A stretch of DNA of 64,000 bases from Nemopilema nomurai (taxonomy: Eukaryota > Cnidaria > Scyphozoa > Rhizostomeae > Rhizostomatidae). The notes below the pieces were generated by a model that did not search any database, had not been told where the DNA came from, and worked only from the letters and a program-made list of their open reading frames with translations. This document shows, piece by piece, positions 10,601-21,800 of this stretch. The stretch's first letter is position 1. Every line of letters begins with the position of its first letter. The DNA lies in assembly GCA_003864495.1 (NCBI GenBank), contig ML133493.1, positions 3,417,820 to 3,481,819 on the forward strand. Reading direction: 5' to 3'. The position numbers and the translations under genes were made by a program.

Positions 10601-12814
10601 AAGAAATGAGGAGCTACGCTGCAAGAAAAGATGTGCTACTCGATTTCGAAGAGGACAGTGGTACGATGAAAATCAATGGATTTTATAAGGATACCACCCA
10701 CATTGTCATGTATTGCTATGAAATGGCTGTTGAAAACGAAAATAAAGAGCAAAAAAGAAGAAATGAACAGAAGATTGCTAGCTATGTTCAATGGAAAGAA
10801 GTCGGTAAGGATGGTGCAATTAATTACAACCCCGAACTAAATAATATGGTAGAGGAAGCATATTCGAAAAAGGAAAAAATAAAGGTGATTGACATGGAAG
10901 TAGATGGGAAGATATCCAAATTCTCAATTAATTTCGAGGAGAAGACAGTGCGCAATTTGGAAAGCGGTGAAGAATCAGAGCTCGTCAGAGATGAACTTGC
11001 AAAAAGTAGGTTTAGCGATATGTTTATGTTTCAACATTAGTTTTTTCTTTTAGTGATTCTAAGAATTGGTTTTGTTTTATAAACAACTCCGTAATTAAAT
11101 ACCAGCATTTGAAAACATCTTGGCAACACAGACAAGCGGGAGCTGAAACGGACTTCCTATTGTTCGTAAGTGATTGTATTATATAAAATATAAATAAATA
11201 TATAAAAATATATAAAAATATATATATATAATTATATGTCACGGAGATATGCTATCACATAAATTTCCTTTATTACCAGAATCAATTTAAGTGAATAAAC
11301 GCCAACGGTTTTGCACAAACAGCTGAAGCATCATTCTGTGATAATTTCTCTCGTGTTTAATCAACAGTTCAGTTGCCAAAGGAGTGGCAACCAATGCCGA
11401 AAAATACCGGTGGGACGGAAGCGTTGTTCCATGTTGTAACGTTGAGCACTTCATCAGAGGAGTATGTCGAGATTTCGCAGCTGTTTCATGCGACGGTGCC
11501 GAAAACCAGTGTGCTTGATATTAAAAGAATACAAAACCCACATCTTTTCAAATCTTATATGACTAGAAAAGAAAATATGAAGGGAGCTTCTCGCAATAAC
11601 CTTGTCAACGAAGCGAGACTTTTCCACGGAACGACGGCCAATACCGTTGAAAAAATCATTGAAACTGGCTTCAATAGAAGTTTTGCTGGGGAACATGGTG
11701 AGAAACTATTTTGATCTTATTTTGAATGTTCGTTAAATCCAGTCAAGATGATTTGCGTGTAGAATTGTTTGAGTAGAATTGTATGTAGACAGTATTTTAG
11801 TGTTTTTGTTTTTGTGGATGAGCACCCGCTGCAGGTGCAATGAAGGTTTTCTCGACGAATGATGAGACTTTGCGACTGTCTTGTGTTGCCTTACTTTCGG
11901 AACATTTCAATAAAACGCGTGAATATTAAAGCATATAGGTTTATTATAAGGATATAAACGTTCTAATGCTAAGGAAATTCAATCCGTTATATTTGTTGGT
12001 ATTTCTAAGTTTGGAGCCTTTAGGTTTTTCCAATAATATTGGGCGGGGCTATAAATTTATAGCTATACATTTATTTTGTCACCTATTTATTTTTTCAGTT
12101 TTTGGTTATTTTCTATCGTTTGCACACTCTGGGGAGTGTCGGACGAACAATTACTTTACGTATGCGAAAACTGGTTCCGCTATTTCTAGCTATTGTGAAC
12201 TTTATATAATTAAGTTGTAATACCAAACACGCCCTAAATTCATACCCTATTGTCGACAAATCTCAAGTTCGTACCCACTCCAAATGTTTTGTAGCCCCGT
12301 CCCTGTGCAGAGGCTCACTTCTTGGCCTCTTGATCGTCTCTAGCCATGTTTACCTTTCTATCCTCTTGTACAATGTATGTCAAATCTCCAAAATGTGCTG
12401 AGATAGAAGGCCAGAAAATTTTACCTTCATCATAGGGCCTAGAATTTGGGGAGATATGATCTCCACATTATCTCAAGAATTTTGAGTTGAGTTGTAGATT
12501 GCAGAAACCTATAGTGTTGAACCAAGTTGCAATTAACATGCTTTTGATTTTCTCGGAAAGGTGTTGTTTATGGGGACGGCGTATATTTCGCACGCGACGC
12601 AAAGTACTCAGTCAACTATGCCCCTGCAGATTCAGTGGGAAAGAGGCACATGTTCGTGGCAAAAGTTCTGGCTGGTAATCAATGTTGTGGGTCAAAAGGG
12701 ATGAAAGTACCTCAAAAAGGATTCGATACAGCTGTTGATAATGTGAATAATCCCCAAATACATGTCGTATTCTACGACAACCAATGTTACCCAGAATTCC
12801 TTATTACATTCTAA
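1524..12814 (+). CDS. PARP14-like macro-domain mono-ADP-ribosyltransferase (5' partial)
   Basis: A multi-exon gene for a large macro-PARP. In order it encodes several RRM folds, KH-like repeats, three macro domains, a WWE domain and a PARP catalytic domain. Exons read: 1524-1646, 1796-2053, 2260-2538, 2745-3023, 3230-3508, 4287-4532, 5060-5290, 5645-5728, 6497-8376, 8745-8978, 9448-11005, 11368-11697, 12561-12814. Splice phases agree at each junction, except that a domain half seems missing between the first two. The catalytic part shows LFHGT and YGDGVYFARDAKYS, the His and Tyr of the ADP-ribosyl fold, and ends YPEFLITF-stop. In this subfamily the third triad residue is normally not Glu, which implies mono- rather than poly-ADP-ribosylation; that is inference. 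Relatives act in cytosol and nucleus and are linked to antiviral and interferon-type responses in vertebrates. The 5' end lies outside the window. Confidence 0.88.
1796..3508 (+). repeat. Tandem array of RRM exons in the PARP14-like gene, about 485-bp unit
   Basis: Four exons (1796-2053, 2260-2538, 2745-3023, 3230-3508) each carry the first half of an RRM (RLVEIHGDLDEIG, then SKKRSGGGDIES and NVTFSDIAG). Exons 2 to 4 also begin with the end of the preceding RRM (AERVVETQRHSIDG). The repeat period is 485 bp and includes the intron, so exon and intron were copied together. Copies differ at only a few positions. All these exons start and end in phase 1, so unit number can change without breaking the frame. 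The first copy has a different 5' half (AERLVQKRDHVIDG and an acidic linker). Three acceptors in tandem (cagcagcag) precede the duplicated exons and could add or drop an Ala or two. Confidence 0.9.
4079..4286. repeat. 24-bp minisatellite, about 8.6 copies, abutting a splice acceptor
   Basis: The unit is GATATGCAATTTTAAGAAGC followed by CATT. Seven copies are nearly identical, the eighth is slightly diverged, and a ninth partial copy runs directly into the acceptor of the exon at 4287. The 24-bp length keeps frames open on both strands, which explains short open frames here. It lies in a PARP intron. Confidence 0.95.
4287..5728 (+). other. PARP gene exons: diverged RRM units
   Basis: Exon 4287-4532 starts with the end of the last duplicated RRM (AGRVVARGDHTVNKAVF) and continues with a new one (NTVVISNLSKDADPKHLKSY). 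Exon 5060-5290 closes that unit and opens another (CDSVFVSNIPKDTSLDHLKL). Exon 5645-5728 closes it (DLISKDVQFQGQRLKVEKYF). The intron 4533-5059 begins with gcaag, so it appears to be a GC-AG intron; the phase (1 to 1) fits. These units are much more diverged than the 485-bp copies upstream. Confidence 0.8.
6005..6054. repeat. Imperfect hairpin in PARP intron
   Basis: CACATTTTTATTGGCTC at 6005-6021 pairs with GAGCCAATACAAATGTG at 6038-6054 (16 of 17 bases), around a 16-base loop. It may be part of a small transposon. Confidence 0.6.
6497..8376 (+). other. PARP gene large exon: KH-like repeats, macro domain 1, start of macro domain 2
   Basis: A 626-codon exon. The first two thirds read as repeated KH-like modules typical of PARP14 relatives (for example IDIVGHGLEIVGRGSSASKV). 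Macro domain 1 begins near 7618 with LAVYQGDITEHKADAIVNPA, then the glycine-rich loop LGGGVAGAV, and a second loop PAISSGIFAFP near 8005. The exon ends in the first strand of macro domain 2 (LEVKLNVGDLSEVK), which is completed by the next two exons. The loops look intact, so binding of ADP-ribose is plausible. Confidence 0.85.
8745..8978 (+). other. PARP gene exon: middle of macro domain 2
   Basis: After a caccag acceptor the frame reads ADVIVNSASPELDL and CTWVFHAVCGAY, the centre of a macro domain. The glycine-rich loop of domain 1 (LGGGVAGA) is replaced here by a sequence without that motif (KNPCAKSLSIVAGKSL), so ligand binding by this copy is doubtful. Phase 0 at both ends. Confidence 0.8.
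9448..11005 (+). other. PARP gene exon: end of macro 2, macro 3, WWE domain
   Basis: The exon begins with the second half of macro domain 2 (IAMPALGTGMLNFPRDKVAT). Macro domain 3 follows from about 9790 (GTVIEVDSGDITAERTDAI, later ISLPAIGTGVFGKTP). A WWE-like domain lies near 10770-10985 (SYVQWKEVGKDGAINYNPEL). A gtaggt donor at 11006 in phase 1 joins to 11368, so the in-frame stop at 11038 is not used in the full-length form. Confidence 0.85.
11835..11929 (+). other. Possible alternative terminal exon of the PARP gene
   Basis: A clear acceptor (acccgctgcag) in the right phase opens a short frame ending in TAA at 11927-11929, with AATAAA at 11909-11914 inside it. Use of this exon would end the protein before the catalytic Tyr motif. 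It may be chance. Confidence 0.2.
11960..12220 (+). mobile_element. Possible Penelope-like element 3' remnant with degenerate hammerhead-like core
   Basis: In the intron before the last PARP exon. At 12129-12148 lies CTGGGGAGTGTCGGACGAAC, closely like CTGAGGAGTGTCAGACGAAA at 26018-26037 just downstream of a Penelope-like coding fragment. Both resemble the CTGATGA...GAAA core of hammerhead ribozymes known in these elements, but the core bases are altered here. Confidence 0.35.
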
Positions 12815-14138
12815 AAACAGGCTGTATGCATAACTTTATACTTAACACATCTTCATGACGAATTGGAGACTCGTAGATAGTAATTTTATTGCAAAATTAG
12901 CGTAGCTATTGCCTAGTGTATTATCAATGAAAAAGATCTTGCAGCGTGAGTACATCGTAGTATCTATGTACTCGAACGTTCCAGTAAAAACTAATGTTTG
13001 TTTGCAGAAATTAAGTGTGAATTTCATATTAGTTATTTCTTACAAAAGGGATTATTGTTCTGAAAGTTGATCGTAGACGTAGGAGTCATAAAGCATAAGG
13101 GGCACGTGTGTCTTTCCATTTTTAATGTTTGAGACAAAGTGCCCATTTTAATCGAACGGCCCCATGAAATGCCGATTAAGTATTAGGAAAATTGACATGG
13201 TTAATGGAGGCCTCCTTTCAAAGCCTAGCCATTTCAAAGCTAGGTTATTTCAATTGACGTATTTGTAAGGATACCTGACCCTCTCACTCTCCCCACCATC
13301 CACAGCTATCTGCAGCAGCAGTGTAGCATTATGGGGGGGGGAGGGGGATGATTTGGGGCAAAACGTCCCAAGGCCTTAATGTCTAGGGGGCCTCATAAAG
13401 TGAGACCAACTGTTTATGTCACCGGTAGGGGCCTCATGCTCCAGCCCTGCCCCAGGGCCTCCAAATCTACTTGACGGCCCTGTGCAACAGTTTCTTTTCG
13501 CATGTAGCATGTAGTAATGAAATATGCCTGTAACGCTTTGTGATGCTTGTGATCCTTGCAAAGCTGCAACTTTGTTAAAAGTTTGTGATTTCGAACCGTA
13601 GAGATAAGATAATCCTGTATTGACTTTATGAAGTTCCGGTTTTTTTTCTTTGAATTTTTTCTGAAACTTTGTAAGTGGTACGTAGCATTATTAGGAAAAT
13701 GTTTTGGTCTTTGATTTATATTCTATTTTATTCAATGTAAACTCGAATGTTTATCTCCTTTAGGCTACTGGGTTGAAAGCAGAACCATATACAGTTTATT
13801 ATGTCTTAGTTGTTTAAGGTGCTAAATTTCGTATTATTACCCCTTTTCTGTCTCCATTTATCAATTGGTTTTCGTGATAAGCAGTATCTTTCTGTGTCGC
13901 ATTCTAAATCATGGTTTGCCAGGTGATTTAAATGAGCACCAGCCCCACTCTTCCCGGCTGTCCTTTTTTTCTACTCATGATTTTGTTACAAAAATGCCCG
14001 AAAAGAGGCCCAAGCCGGAATCACTCCATGCATTTAGTCCTTCAGGGTTTGAGATTATAAAAAATGAATGCAGAATACAGCTCACAGCCAGCGAAACAAG
14101 TTGTGTATGTCTTTATCCATTTTGAGGCGAGTCTTCCA

Positions 14139-14212
14139 CAATTGACAAAGTACTTGTAAGAGCTATGGTTTCTGCGACGGTGCCGTTGATGTATTACGTA
14201 CTTTGTCAATTG
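14139..14212. repeat. Inverted repeat, 15-bp perfect arms
   Basis: CAATTGACAAAGTAC at 14139-14153 is the exact reverse complement of GTACTTTGTCAATTG at 14198-14212, with a 44-bp spacer. It could be the end of a small hairpin transposon. No duplicated target site was identified. Confidence 0.6.
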
Positions 14213-15210
14213 CCCGGTAAGAGGCAACCTTTAAAGAACGACATTTGGAAGCAAGTTTTGTTGTATCTGTCTGTCAGGCAGCTCAATAGCTGCAATAGAT
14301 AAAGCACATCTGCGACAAGTGTAGAATGACTTTAAATGTAGTTGTGACGGATTCGCTTTAAAAACATGCATTTTATCAGACAGCGTGTTAGATGAATCAT
14401 TTTTGTGACTTTCAACCATCGCAGCACTTTGCTTGAGAGCAGCCGTTTCCTTCAACTTGAGGTGAAGCTAAAGAAAACTGGGTCTCGATACCAGCTGTCA
14501 GTCGCCTTCTATTGTAGTGTCAATCGTTGTGTTTTGCAGCTGTGAGGCTGCCGTGTCAATTCTAACAACCTTAACCTCCCTCTTTCCTAATCACCACTAC
14601 GAATGACTTGAAATCTGCAGCACGTTGGGTATATCAGCTCTTGCTTCGGATGGTGTATCTTTTTCACTGATCACATTGTTTAACTGCTTGAATAAATCGC
14701 CACGTGCTTCTTTCGAAATTAACAACTTGGAGGATTCAGCAGAAGAGATATTGTTGCTGCTGAATGCATACAAAAATATGCTTGTGACATGCACAATGAT
14801 GCTTGTACCGTTTGCAAGGTTGGCACTTTCTTATGATGGCGAAGACGACGTGTAAGGCACTTGTGTATTAACCGAACAGAAGGCACTTGGCCAATAGACC
14901 TAAAAGCAGAACCTGTAACTGACAAGAAAGGGACTTCTTCGATATTTTCTGCAATCATCCAGCAGCAAGACTTACTTAATCGTTATCAGCACACATATAA
15001 AACTTCACAATACGACAATACGAGCTTCACAACACACGCTGGCGAACACATTGCCATACTATAACAAGCAATTTTTTCATTTCAGACTTGGGCCATACTG
15101 CAATTGGGTCACACTCTTCCCACTGTCTGACCAGCAAGATTTTGCGATACAATGCAACGATGTCTCCTTCTCTTGAAACGACTGCAATCCAATCCTACAC
15201 ACTCTTACAC

Positions 15211-15933
15211 AAGGCTATGTTTCCATTATGGAGCGGAATGTCTCCGTTTTAGGTTTCAAGAAATTAAATCATCAATGCGCCAAGATTGGAAACATTTGAA
15301 AACACTGTTGAAAGCGGAGTGATTTGGTATAACAGCAGCAACCAAAAACAAGAAATTTAATGAACATTTCGGAATCGGCATTTACGCTGCAATGCAGCAA
15401 CTGCTTGCAGGAAATACCCACTTGTATTTATTCTACGCGGGATGCATTTTCTGTACTGTTTAGGAACCACAAAGTATAGCAGTATAGGAACCACAAAAGG
15501 AACGTAAGCCGCACAGTATTCGCCACGAGGTCAAAAATGAAAACGGATTAGTGGAAACGCTTGTATTGGCGTGCGGGGCAGGGCCAGCCAAACCATGTGG
15601 CCAGGGGGTTGCCATGGCCCCACATTTTTCTAGAGCAAATTATTTTTAAAGCCATATAGAAAACTATTGAAGGAAGTTTATAAGTAGTTAGAAAGGAGGT
15701 CAACTTTTCTTAAATTTATTTGACTATGATTCTATTACCAAAATATATAGGGGTGGCTACCTTAACTAAGCCCTTTATCTTCCCATTTTGCCCCCCTCTC
15801 CCTCTTTTTCGAATTCAAATCGCTGGTCAAATCGCAAAACGAGGGTAATGGAAACTGTTGAAGATGAACAAAAACGGGCAGATATTAAAAAAGCAGACAT
15901 TTGTCCAAAACGGAGTAATGGGAACATAGCCTT
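15211..15933. mobile_element. Non-autonomous DNA transposon with TIRs AAGGCTATGTTTCCATTA
   Basis: The left end AAGGCTATGTTTCCATTA at 15211 matches, with one change, the reverse complement of the right end finishing at 15933. After a gap, TCTCCGTTTT also matches. The body of about 720 bp has no convincing open frame. I could not identify a clean target-site duplication, so the superfamily is open. Confidence 0.6.
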
Positions 15934-17019
15934 AACAAGAAGTCAACCGTTATCACAACACTGACTGATTCACTAATCGTGTAGGCGAGGGAGCAACTCC
16001 TCTGGAATCTAGGCTCTTCTTCTTTTTAAAGTCATGGGGAACTTGCAAAGCGCTCGTCTGTCCAACTGATCATCTCCATCCGGCTCTTTTGTATAGCTTA
16101 CTGTTTGCTCCATGTCCAAAGTGTTCACCGAGGTATCTGCTAGAAGAGAATGGTATTCGGAGTATCTCGTTTTTCAAAGCTGCCATTAAGAGAATTCCTG
16201 TCTGAAATAAATGAGTTTCAGATATTTCGTTAAAAAATACAGTTAAAAACGAAAAAAGGAAATATCAAACAAGATTGGTCCACAGTACAGTTTACAAAAA
16301 TTTAATCCATGAAATGTTCCTTCAAAGCATTCTTAAAGTGAATGTTAAATTTATCAGCTTTCGAAGCTAATGGCGGAGCATTTTAAATCTTTGTTCCGCT
16401 AAAGTAAGGCCTTTTTGCCACTTTCCGTTGCTTCTTCTTGTTGTTGTCTCGTAAAATAGTTATCGATAACAGGAGTTGTTCTATGTTCTTGCAAGGCTTC
16501 TTACAACCTTCGAGAAAACCACTCAGAGCATCATCTGACGAATAATTAGTTTGCAATCATTTTAAGATATACTCTTCATTTTTTCACTCTTATCACATTA
16601 TAAAAGATTACGAGTTATTCTTGTACAAGGTAGATTTCAATTGGAAGAGAACACGAGGCTACATGGGTAAACAAAGTAATTTTTGCTGCTCAATATATTG
16701 CTAATTGCTGTTTATTTTTATTCTGTAAACGACCGATTTGTTCACTAAAATCCTGACTTATTTCCGGGGAGGCATGAAAAATGTGAATATCGTGAACTTC
16801 TTTATATTTCTTTCTACTTGAAATTGACAAATATTTTGCCCTTTACAAAAGTGGGGTCCCCGCCCCATGTTTTTGCCGGTCCTTTCGACATAGTTAATAT
16901 TGTGGTTTTGGGCTGTTGGTATCTTTGGGGGTCGATGTATGAACCTCTGGGTGCCACGATAAAAACCTGTAGGATAATGGTTCCTAAAAAGCCTAATTTA
17001 CGCCTTTTGGTTGCTCGAA

Positions 17020-17378
17020 TACACGCTTTTTTATAAGGAACCACTTTATAAGAAACCTACATGTAGTAGGCCGAAATATTCAAAGAACTTATACTACTTA
17101 AAACGAAATCCCTAAGAAACTTTTCGATTTGAAAAGTTTTTATAACTGCCAGCATCAAGAACTAAAAAGCCGGCTCCATTAATTTTCAGCCAATATTTGC
17201 ATAGATTGTTTGCTATCCGTGTGTCAAGTGCTTCATTGAGCAGTTTCCGCATATGCTCCTCTCTCTATTAAGTGTTACGGCTTGTTGTAGTCAAAACACC
17301 GAAAGTGAGAACTTAAGGGATTTTTAAGGAACTTTTGGATTTAGGCGTTAAGGTAGGTTCCTTATAAAAAAGCGTGTA
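17020..17378. mobile_element. MITE copy A, TIR CACGCTTTTTTATAAGGAAC, TA target
   Basis: Ends are TACACGCTTTTTTATAAGGA on the left and the reverse complement on the right (TTCCTTATAAAAAAGCGTGTA core), consistent with TA target duplication as in Tc1/mariner-type MITEs. Two more copies lie at about 18338-18730 and 36259-36781. The body has no long open frame. Confidence 0.8.
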
Positions 17379-18337
17379 ATGGAATGCGAATTCTTTAATA
17401 ATAAAATTCGGTAACAAAAATGTTATTTCTGGTCATGCGCACAGTTCCTAACTGGAATTTATCACTACGTTTCTTGGCTTTTATAGGTGATCACCAGATC
17501 ATTAGCGCGTTTACTTGAAATTCTAAAATAGTTCGGCGTTGTGTCAACTTTGATCTAATGCTTTGGTGTTATCAAATCAATGTTTCTATGGAAACTACGG
17601 TCGGACACTTGATCCTTTGGGTAACATGAGGTACTTCTATCTCACTTCCAGGGCCTGAGATATTTCCGTGAAACACATTGTAATAATGGCTCCGGGTTGA
17701 AAAAAACTTTGCAAGTTGGAGGTAATTTTTATTTAAATTGTTAGCCCATTTTATACTAGCTATTAAGATTATTTGAATGATATTATTTATTTGTTGAAAC
17801 CTAAGCTCTCGATGAACTCAATAACTTCAGCTGCTGTGATTGTCTTGCGACGGAACTTACCTAGGCGTTAAAAATTTTTTCCATTTACTGTTTTATAAAC
17901 AATATAGGCCAAGTCTGAATAATTTTAAATTTACGGCTCGATAGATTTCTGGCATCAAATAAGTTAGATAGTAATGTAATAGTTCTGTATTAACCTTGAA
18001 TTGCTAGCCTACCTAGAACACCAAAAGAAGGAAATGACACTAGATTTTTCGAAAGATAGACTTTTCTAGATTTTTCTAACATTCATTGAAAAAAATCTAT
18101 TCGCATAGCTAGACTGGGAGCAATCAACACAGATACAAACTGCTTACCATGCAAAATAAAGCCAGCATTCTTAGTGCCTTATTGTTTCATCCTTCAATAA
18201 TAGGTAATCATCATGTAAATATGGTTTCTAGGTGTTACCTTATACATTATGAAAAGTTAGAAAAAGTTAAGACATAATTTGGCTTAAGAATGATTATTTA
18301 TACGACAGTTTACTGAGTGCAAAGGACTGAAATAGTT

Positions 18338-18730
18338 GCACACTTTTTTTTATAAGGAACCACTTTATAAGGAAATTACATGTAGTAGGCCGAAATATTT
18401 AAAGAACTTATACTACTAAAAACGAAATCACTAAGGAACTTTTCGATTTGAAAATTTCTTATAACTGCCAGCATCAAGAACTAAAAAGCCAGTTCCATTA
18501 ATTTGCAGCCAATACTTGCATAGATTGTTAGCTATTCCTGTGTCAAGTGCTTCATTGAGTAGTTTCCGCTCATACTGTCTCGCCCCTCTCTCTATTAAGT
18601 GTTAAGGCTTATTGTAGTCAAAATGCCAAAAGTGAGAACTTAGGGAACTTTTGGTACTAAAGTCTGATGATTTGAGGTCTACGAATAAGGAACTTTCTGA
18701 ACTAGGTTCCTTGGCAGAAAAAAGCGTGTA
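18338..18730. mobile_element. MITE copy B of the same family
   Basis: It shares most of its length with the copy at 17020-17378 (for example ATGTAGTAGGCCGAAATATT and ATAACTGCCAGCATCAAGAA). The TIRs have drifted (right end GGTTCCTTGGCAGAAAAAAG). It ends about 130 bp upstream of the DENND2 start codon. Confidence 0.8.
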
Positions 18731-18859
18731 TTGGCAGACTTTTTACATTTTTAAACTTTTTCCATAGACATGTTATTCATAAGCACACACCGTGCAGTCT
18801 ACTGCAAGAGTGGTGTAAGGCAAGATTCTTTGCTCTGAAGCCTGAGCACCTGCATAATT

Positions 18860-21800
18860 ATGGCGAATGATTCAAAAGAACAAGGACATGATGTCATAGC
18901 ATTTGAAACGCCCAGCTTTTCTGACATGCATCCAGAAATAAGCAAACCTGTAATGCAAGATTTGCACCAAAAGCCAGCTGTCAAGCCAAAGCCTCAAATA
19001 CCAAAGAAGCCAGCATTTCTCATGAAATCTAGTATTGTGAATCAAGAAGCTAGCCATGGTGAACAGCCTGAGGAGAAACCTCACACTGACCTCATGAAAG
19101 AAAAGCTCTGTCCAATAAACATTAAGACATCAGATGTAAGCATTGATCAGGATTTCACTGAAGATTCTAACAGAGCAACTTTCCAAGAGGGAAATGTCTC
19201 AGAATCCAAGCAAATGGGCAAAGAGAAGCATAGTGTTGTCAAGTTAGATAATGAAAGAACTTCTGCAAATGAAATGTTGATGTCAAAGAATGGGAAAAAA
19301 GAAGGAGAAACTGATGACAAGCACCAATCAAAGGTGGTAGCTAGGAGAGAGCTGGCTGAAAAAGCTTCAGATGAGAGCATAATACCAAACCAAGATTCAA
19401 AAACTTCAAAAGAAATGTTGCACCTTACGAATGATGTCTCAAATTGTTTTGAAGATGCAGTACAAACAAATAAAGAATTACACTCTGATGGAGAGGGGAA
19501 CCTGGGACAAATTAGAATACCCCAAGCAAGTGAACAGCATTTAATGCCCAATGAAATGTTTTATGATACAGATAAAGGGCAATTGATTTGCAAGGATTCT
19601 TCAATATCTAATGATAAAAAGAAAATTAGAACTATGTCCAAGCCCAGACCAGTGAGACCACCACCTCCACCTCCTAAAGTTCAAAAGTATCCAAAAGAAG
19701 ATAATGTTGAATTGACCCAACTATCTGATGTTGGTAAAGTATCTAATGCTTGTAGTGTATCAAATACTTTGATGTCTAGTCTTAATGACAGCAAGATTGC
19801 AAATGTGAAGAAAAGCAAGCATACTGTTACAACTATACCATATGAGACAAGAACTTTACATGGGCTCACGTTTCAGGAGAAGGAAGTGCTAAAGGGCCTT
19901 GCAGATAAGAATTCAAGTGAGAAACCAGAGCAAAAAATCTCAGCATTGGCGAAGAAAAATAATGAGTATCAAAAGTTTGGGCTTGCCTCAGAAAACTCAA
20001 GCTCTCTCACTTCAAGCGAAAAGCATCTTGGGAAAATGTGTCTGCAAAAGAAAGATGAGAAAGCAATGCAAATGATGCATGTGGTAACAAGGGAAAATGG
20101 AGTTGATCTAAGAAAAAAAAAGGAGAATCGTAAAAGTTGCCCTCCACCTGAGACTATGAATATAGAAGCAAAGGAAGAAATTAAAGGAAAAGTGGAAATG
20201 AAATGGAAATATAGAAGCTTTGGTGTGAATAGTCAAAGCAAAGAGCATGGGTCCCCTAAGGTATTTTGTTCAAATTATTCTGTCCTCCCATAACATTACA
20301 TTTTCAACTTTTTAATTTTGTAAACCAAATTTTTGCTGTTGCTGTTACTACTTTTCAATACAATCAATATTAATTTTTTCAGCCTGAACTGTTACAACGT
20401 CTACAAGAGCTAAAGAAGCAATCAGAGATCAGTGATAGCAAAGTCTCACCTCAGGTTTGATATGTTATTTGTGCAGTGTTTTGTTTATCTGTTGCAAGCA
20501 TTGGCTGCTGGATGGCAAAGTGTGTTCAATTAGGATCAGAATTTTATAAATTTGTAAAATGGTGTTTTTAAGTAGAAAAAAGAAGAATTTAAAGCCTGTC
20601 AATGAGTTAGTATCTATTGTGATAAATGGAAGTGAAAGTTTGTTCTTCTCTAGTATATTCAATTTGTATTTCTTGTTGCTGTTTCTTGCATTACGAAAGA
20701 GGCTGACATCAAACTGGGAGCTTTGTGCCTAGGTTTTGGATTTTGTATCAAATACGAAGTTCTTTATAATCCAAGCTTTAATTTTTTTGTAGTCAGAAAT
20801 GCTGCCTGTTATTAAGGATGATGTAGATGAAGATTTGGAAGATGCAGTTTTCTTTGATTATGTACTTGTTGTTAAACTGAGGAAAGGTAAGTCACCTAAT
20901 TCATTTTTCTTTATAATGTTTGCTTTACTTTATAAAGGATATATAAACATACACATTTTTCACTTGTGTTGAGAGCAGCCAATATGAGTGATGTCAAAAA
21001 TTGTTTTGGAAAAGACAGAATATTCTTGACAAAGAGAACTCTGTTGACTTTGCCAAACAGGTGACTCAGAGGGTCATCCAATTGGCAGCTTGTTCTTAAC
21101 ACAATTTTATTTATGATCTGTTTGGATTACTATTCATTTTCCTAAATTCTGTCCAACATTTCTCCCTTAATTGGTAGGTGAAAGTGGATTGGAACCATAC
21201 ATATCATTTAGGTTCCCGCCGAAGGTAGGAATTCGTCATGGTAAAATTATCAGCAAGGAAAAGATATTTATTGCTCATAATTCCTCTTATATTCATTAGG
21301 CATCTTTGGTTTTCTTTTTAAAAAAACTTGAATATGTGCTGGAGACTGCACATTTATTATAGTAGGCCAGAACTCTATGTATAGTCCCTTCTGAAATAAG
21401 AAATCAAATTAAGAACAGAAAGATTTTTCGTCATATTTTCAAGTAATGGCAGGTTAATTGAAGTTTGATTTCAGTCATGTTTTTGCGGGGATAAGCTGGA
21501 AATAGCACTATTTAGCATCACCCACTTAAAAAGTCTACAGATGAAGTTTGATTTTAGACATGTTTGTCACGGAGATAACCTGAAAATGGGACCATTTAGT
21601 ATGTTGCATCTTTGCAACCACTTCACCAGTTTGTCGGAACATAGGAAAAGTCTCTAGTACATCAGTTTTAACAACTGATAAGAATTATTAAAGATGCCAA
21701 ACTGTGAGAAAGGAGGTACTTGTCATGGAATGGCTTGACTAAAACATTTAGCTTTTATGTCTGTTTCGAATCTGTTAATTTCTTTCCAAAAATTTCTTTG

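Larger units (their letters stand above)
11368..12814 (+). other. PARP gene exons: catalytic domain
   Basis: Exon 11368-11697 begins QLPKEWQPMP, the usual start of the catalytic domain in this family, and holds RLFHGTTANTVEKIIETGFN. Exon 12561-12814 completes it with VVYGDGVYFARDAKYSVNY, MKVPQKGFDTAVDNV and PEFLITF before TAA. Phase 1 to 1 fits exactly. In the last exon the correct frame differs from the longest ATG frame. Confidence 0.88.
12815..18859. other. Intergenic region rich in decayed transposons
   Basis: No host gene could be supported between the PARP stop and the first DENND2 exon. It holds a G run at about 13333-13347, a hairpin at 14139-14212, a TIR element at 15211-15933 and two copies of a mariner-like MITE (17020-17378 and about 18338-18730). 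Several 60 to 86 codon open frames on both strands show no recognisable domain. Those on the minus strand at 14231-14958 could be relics of a transposon protein, but I cannot identify one. Confidence 0.6.

Noticed and set aside
11001..11040. Stop codon at 11038 as the end of a separate macro-domain gene
   Set aside because: A gtaggt donor at 11006 joins in phase to the PARP catalytic exon at 11368, so the gene continues.
12487..12678. ATG open frame overlapping the last PARP exon
   Set aside because: Wrong frame; the catalytic YGDGVYFA frame runs through the same bases to the stop at 12812-12814.
16814..17044. Paired open frames on both strands
   Set aside because: They run into the MITE at 17020 and show no known domain.
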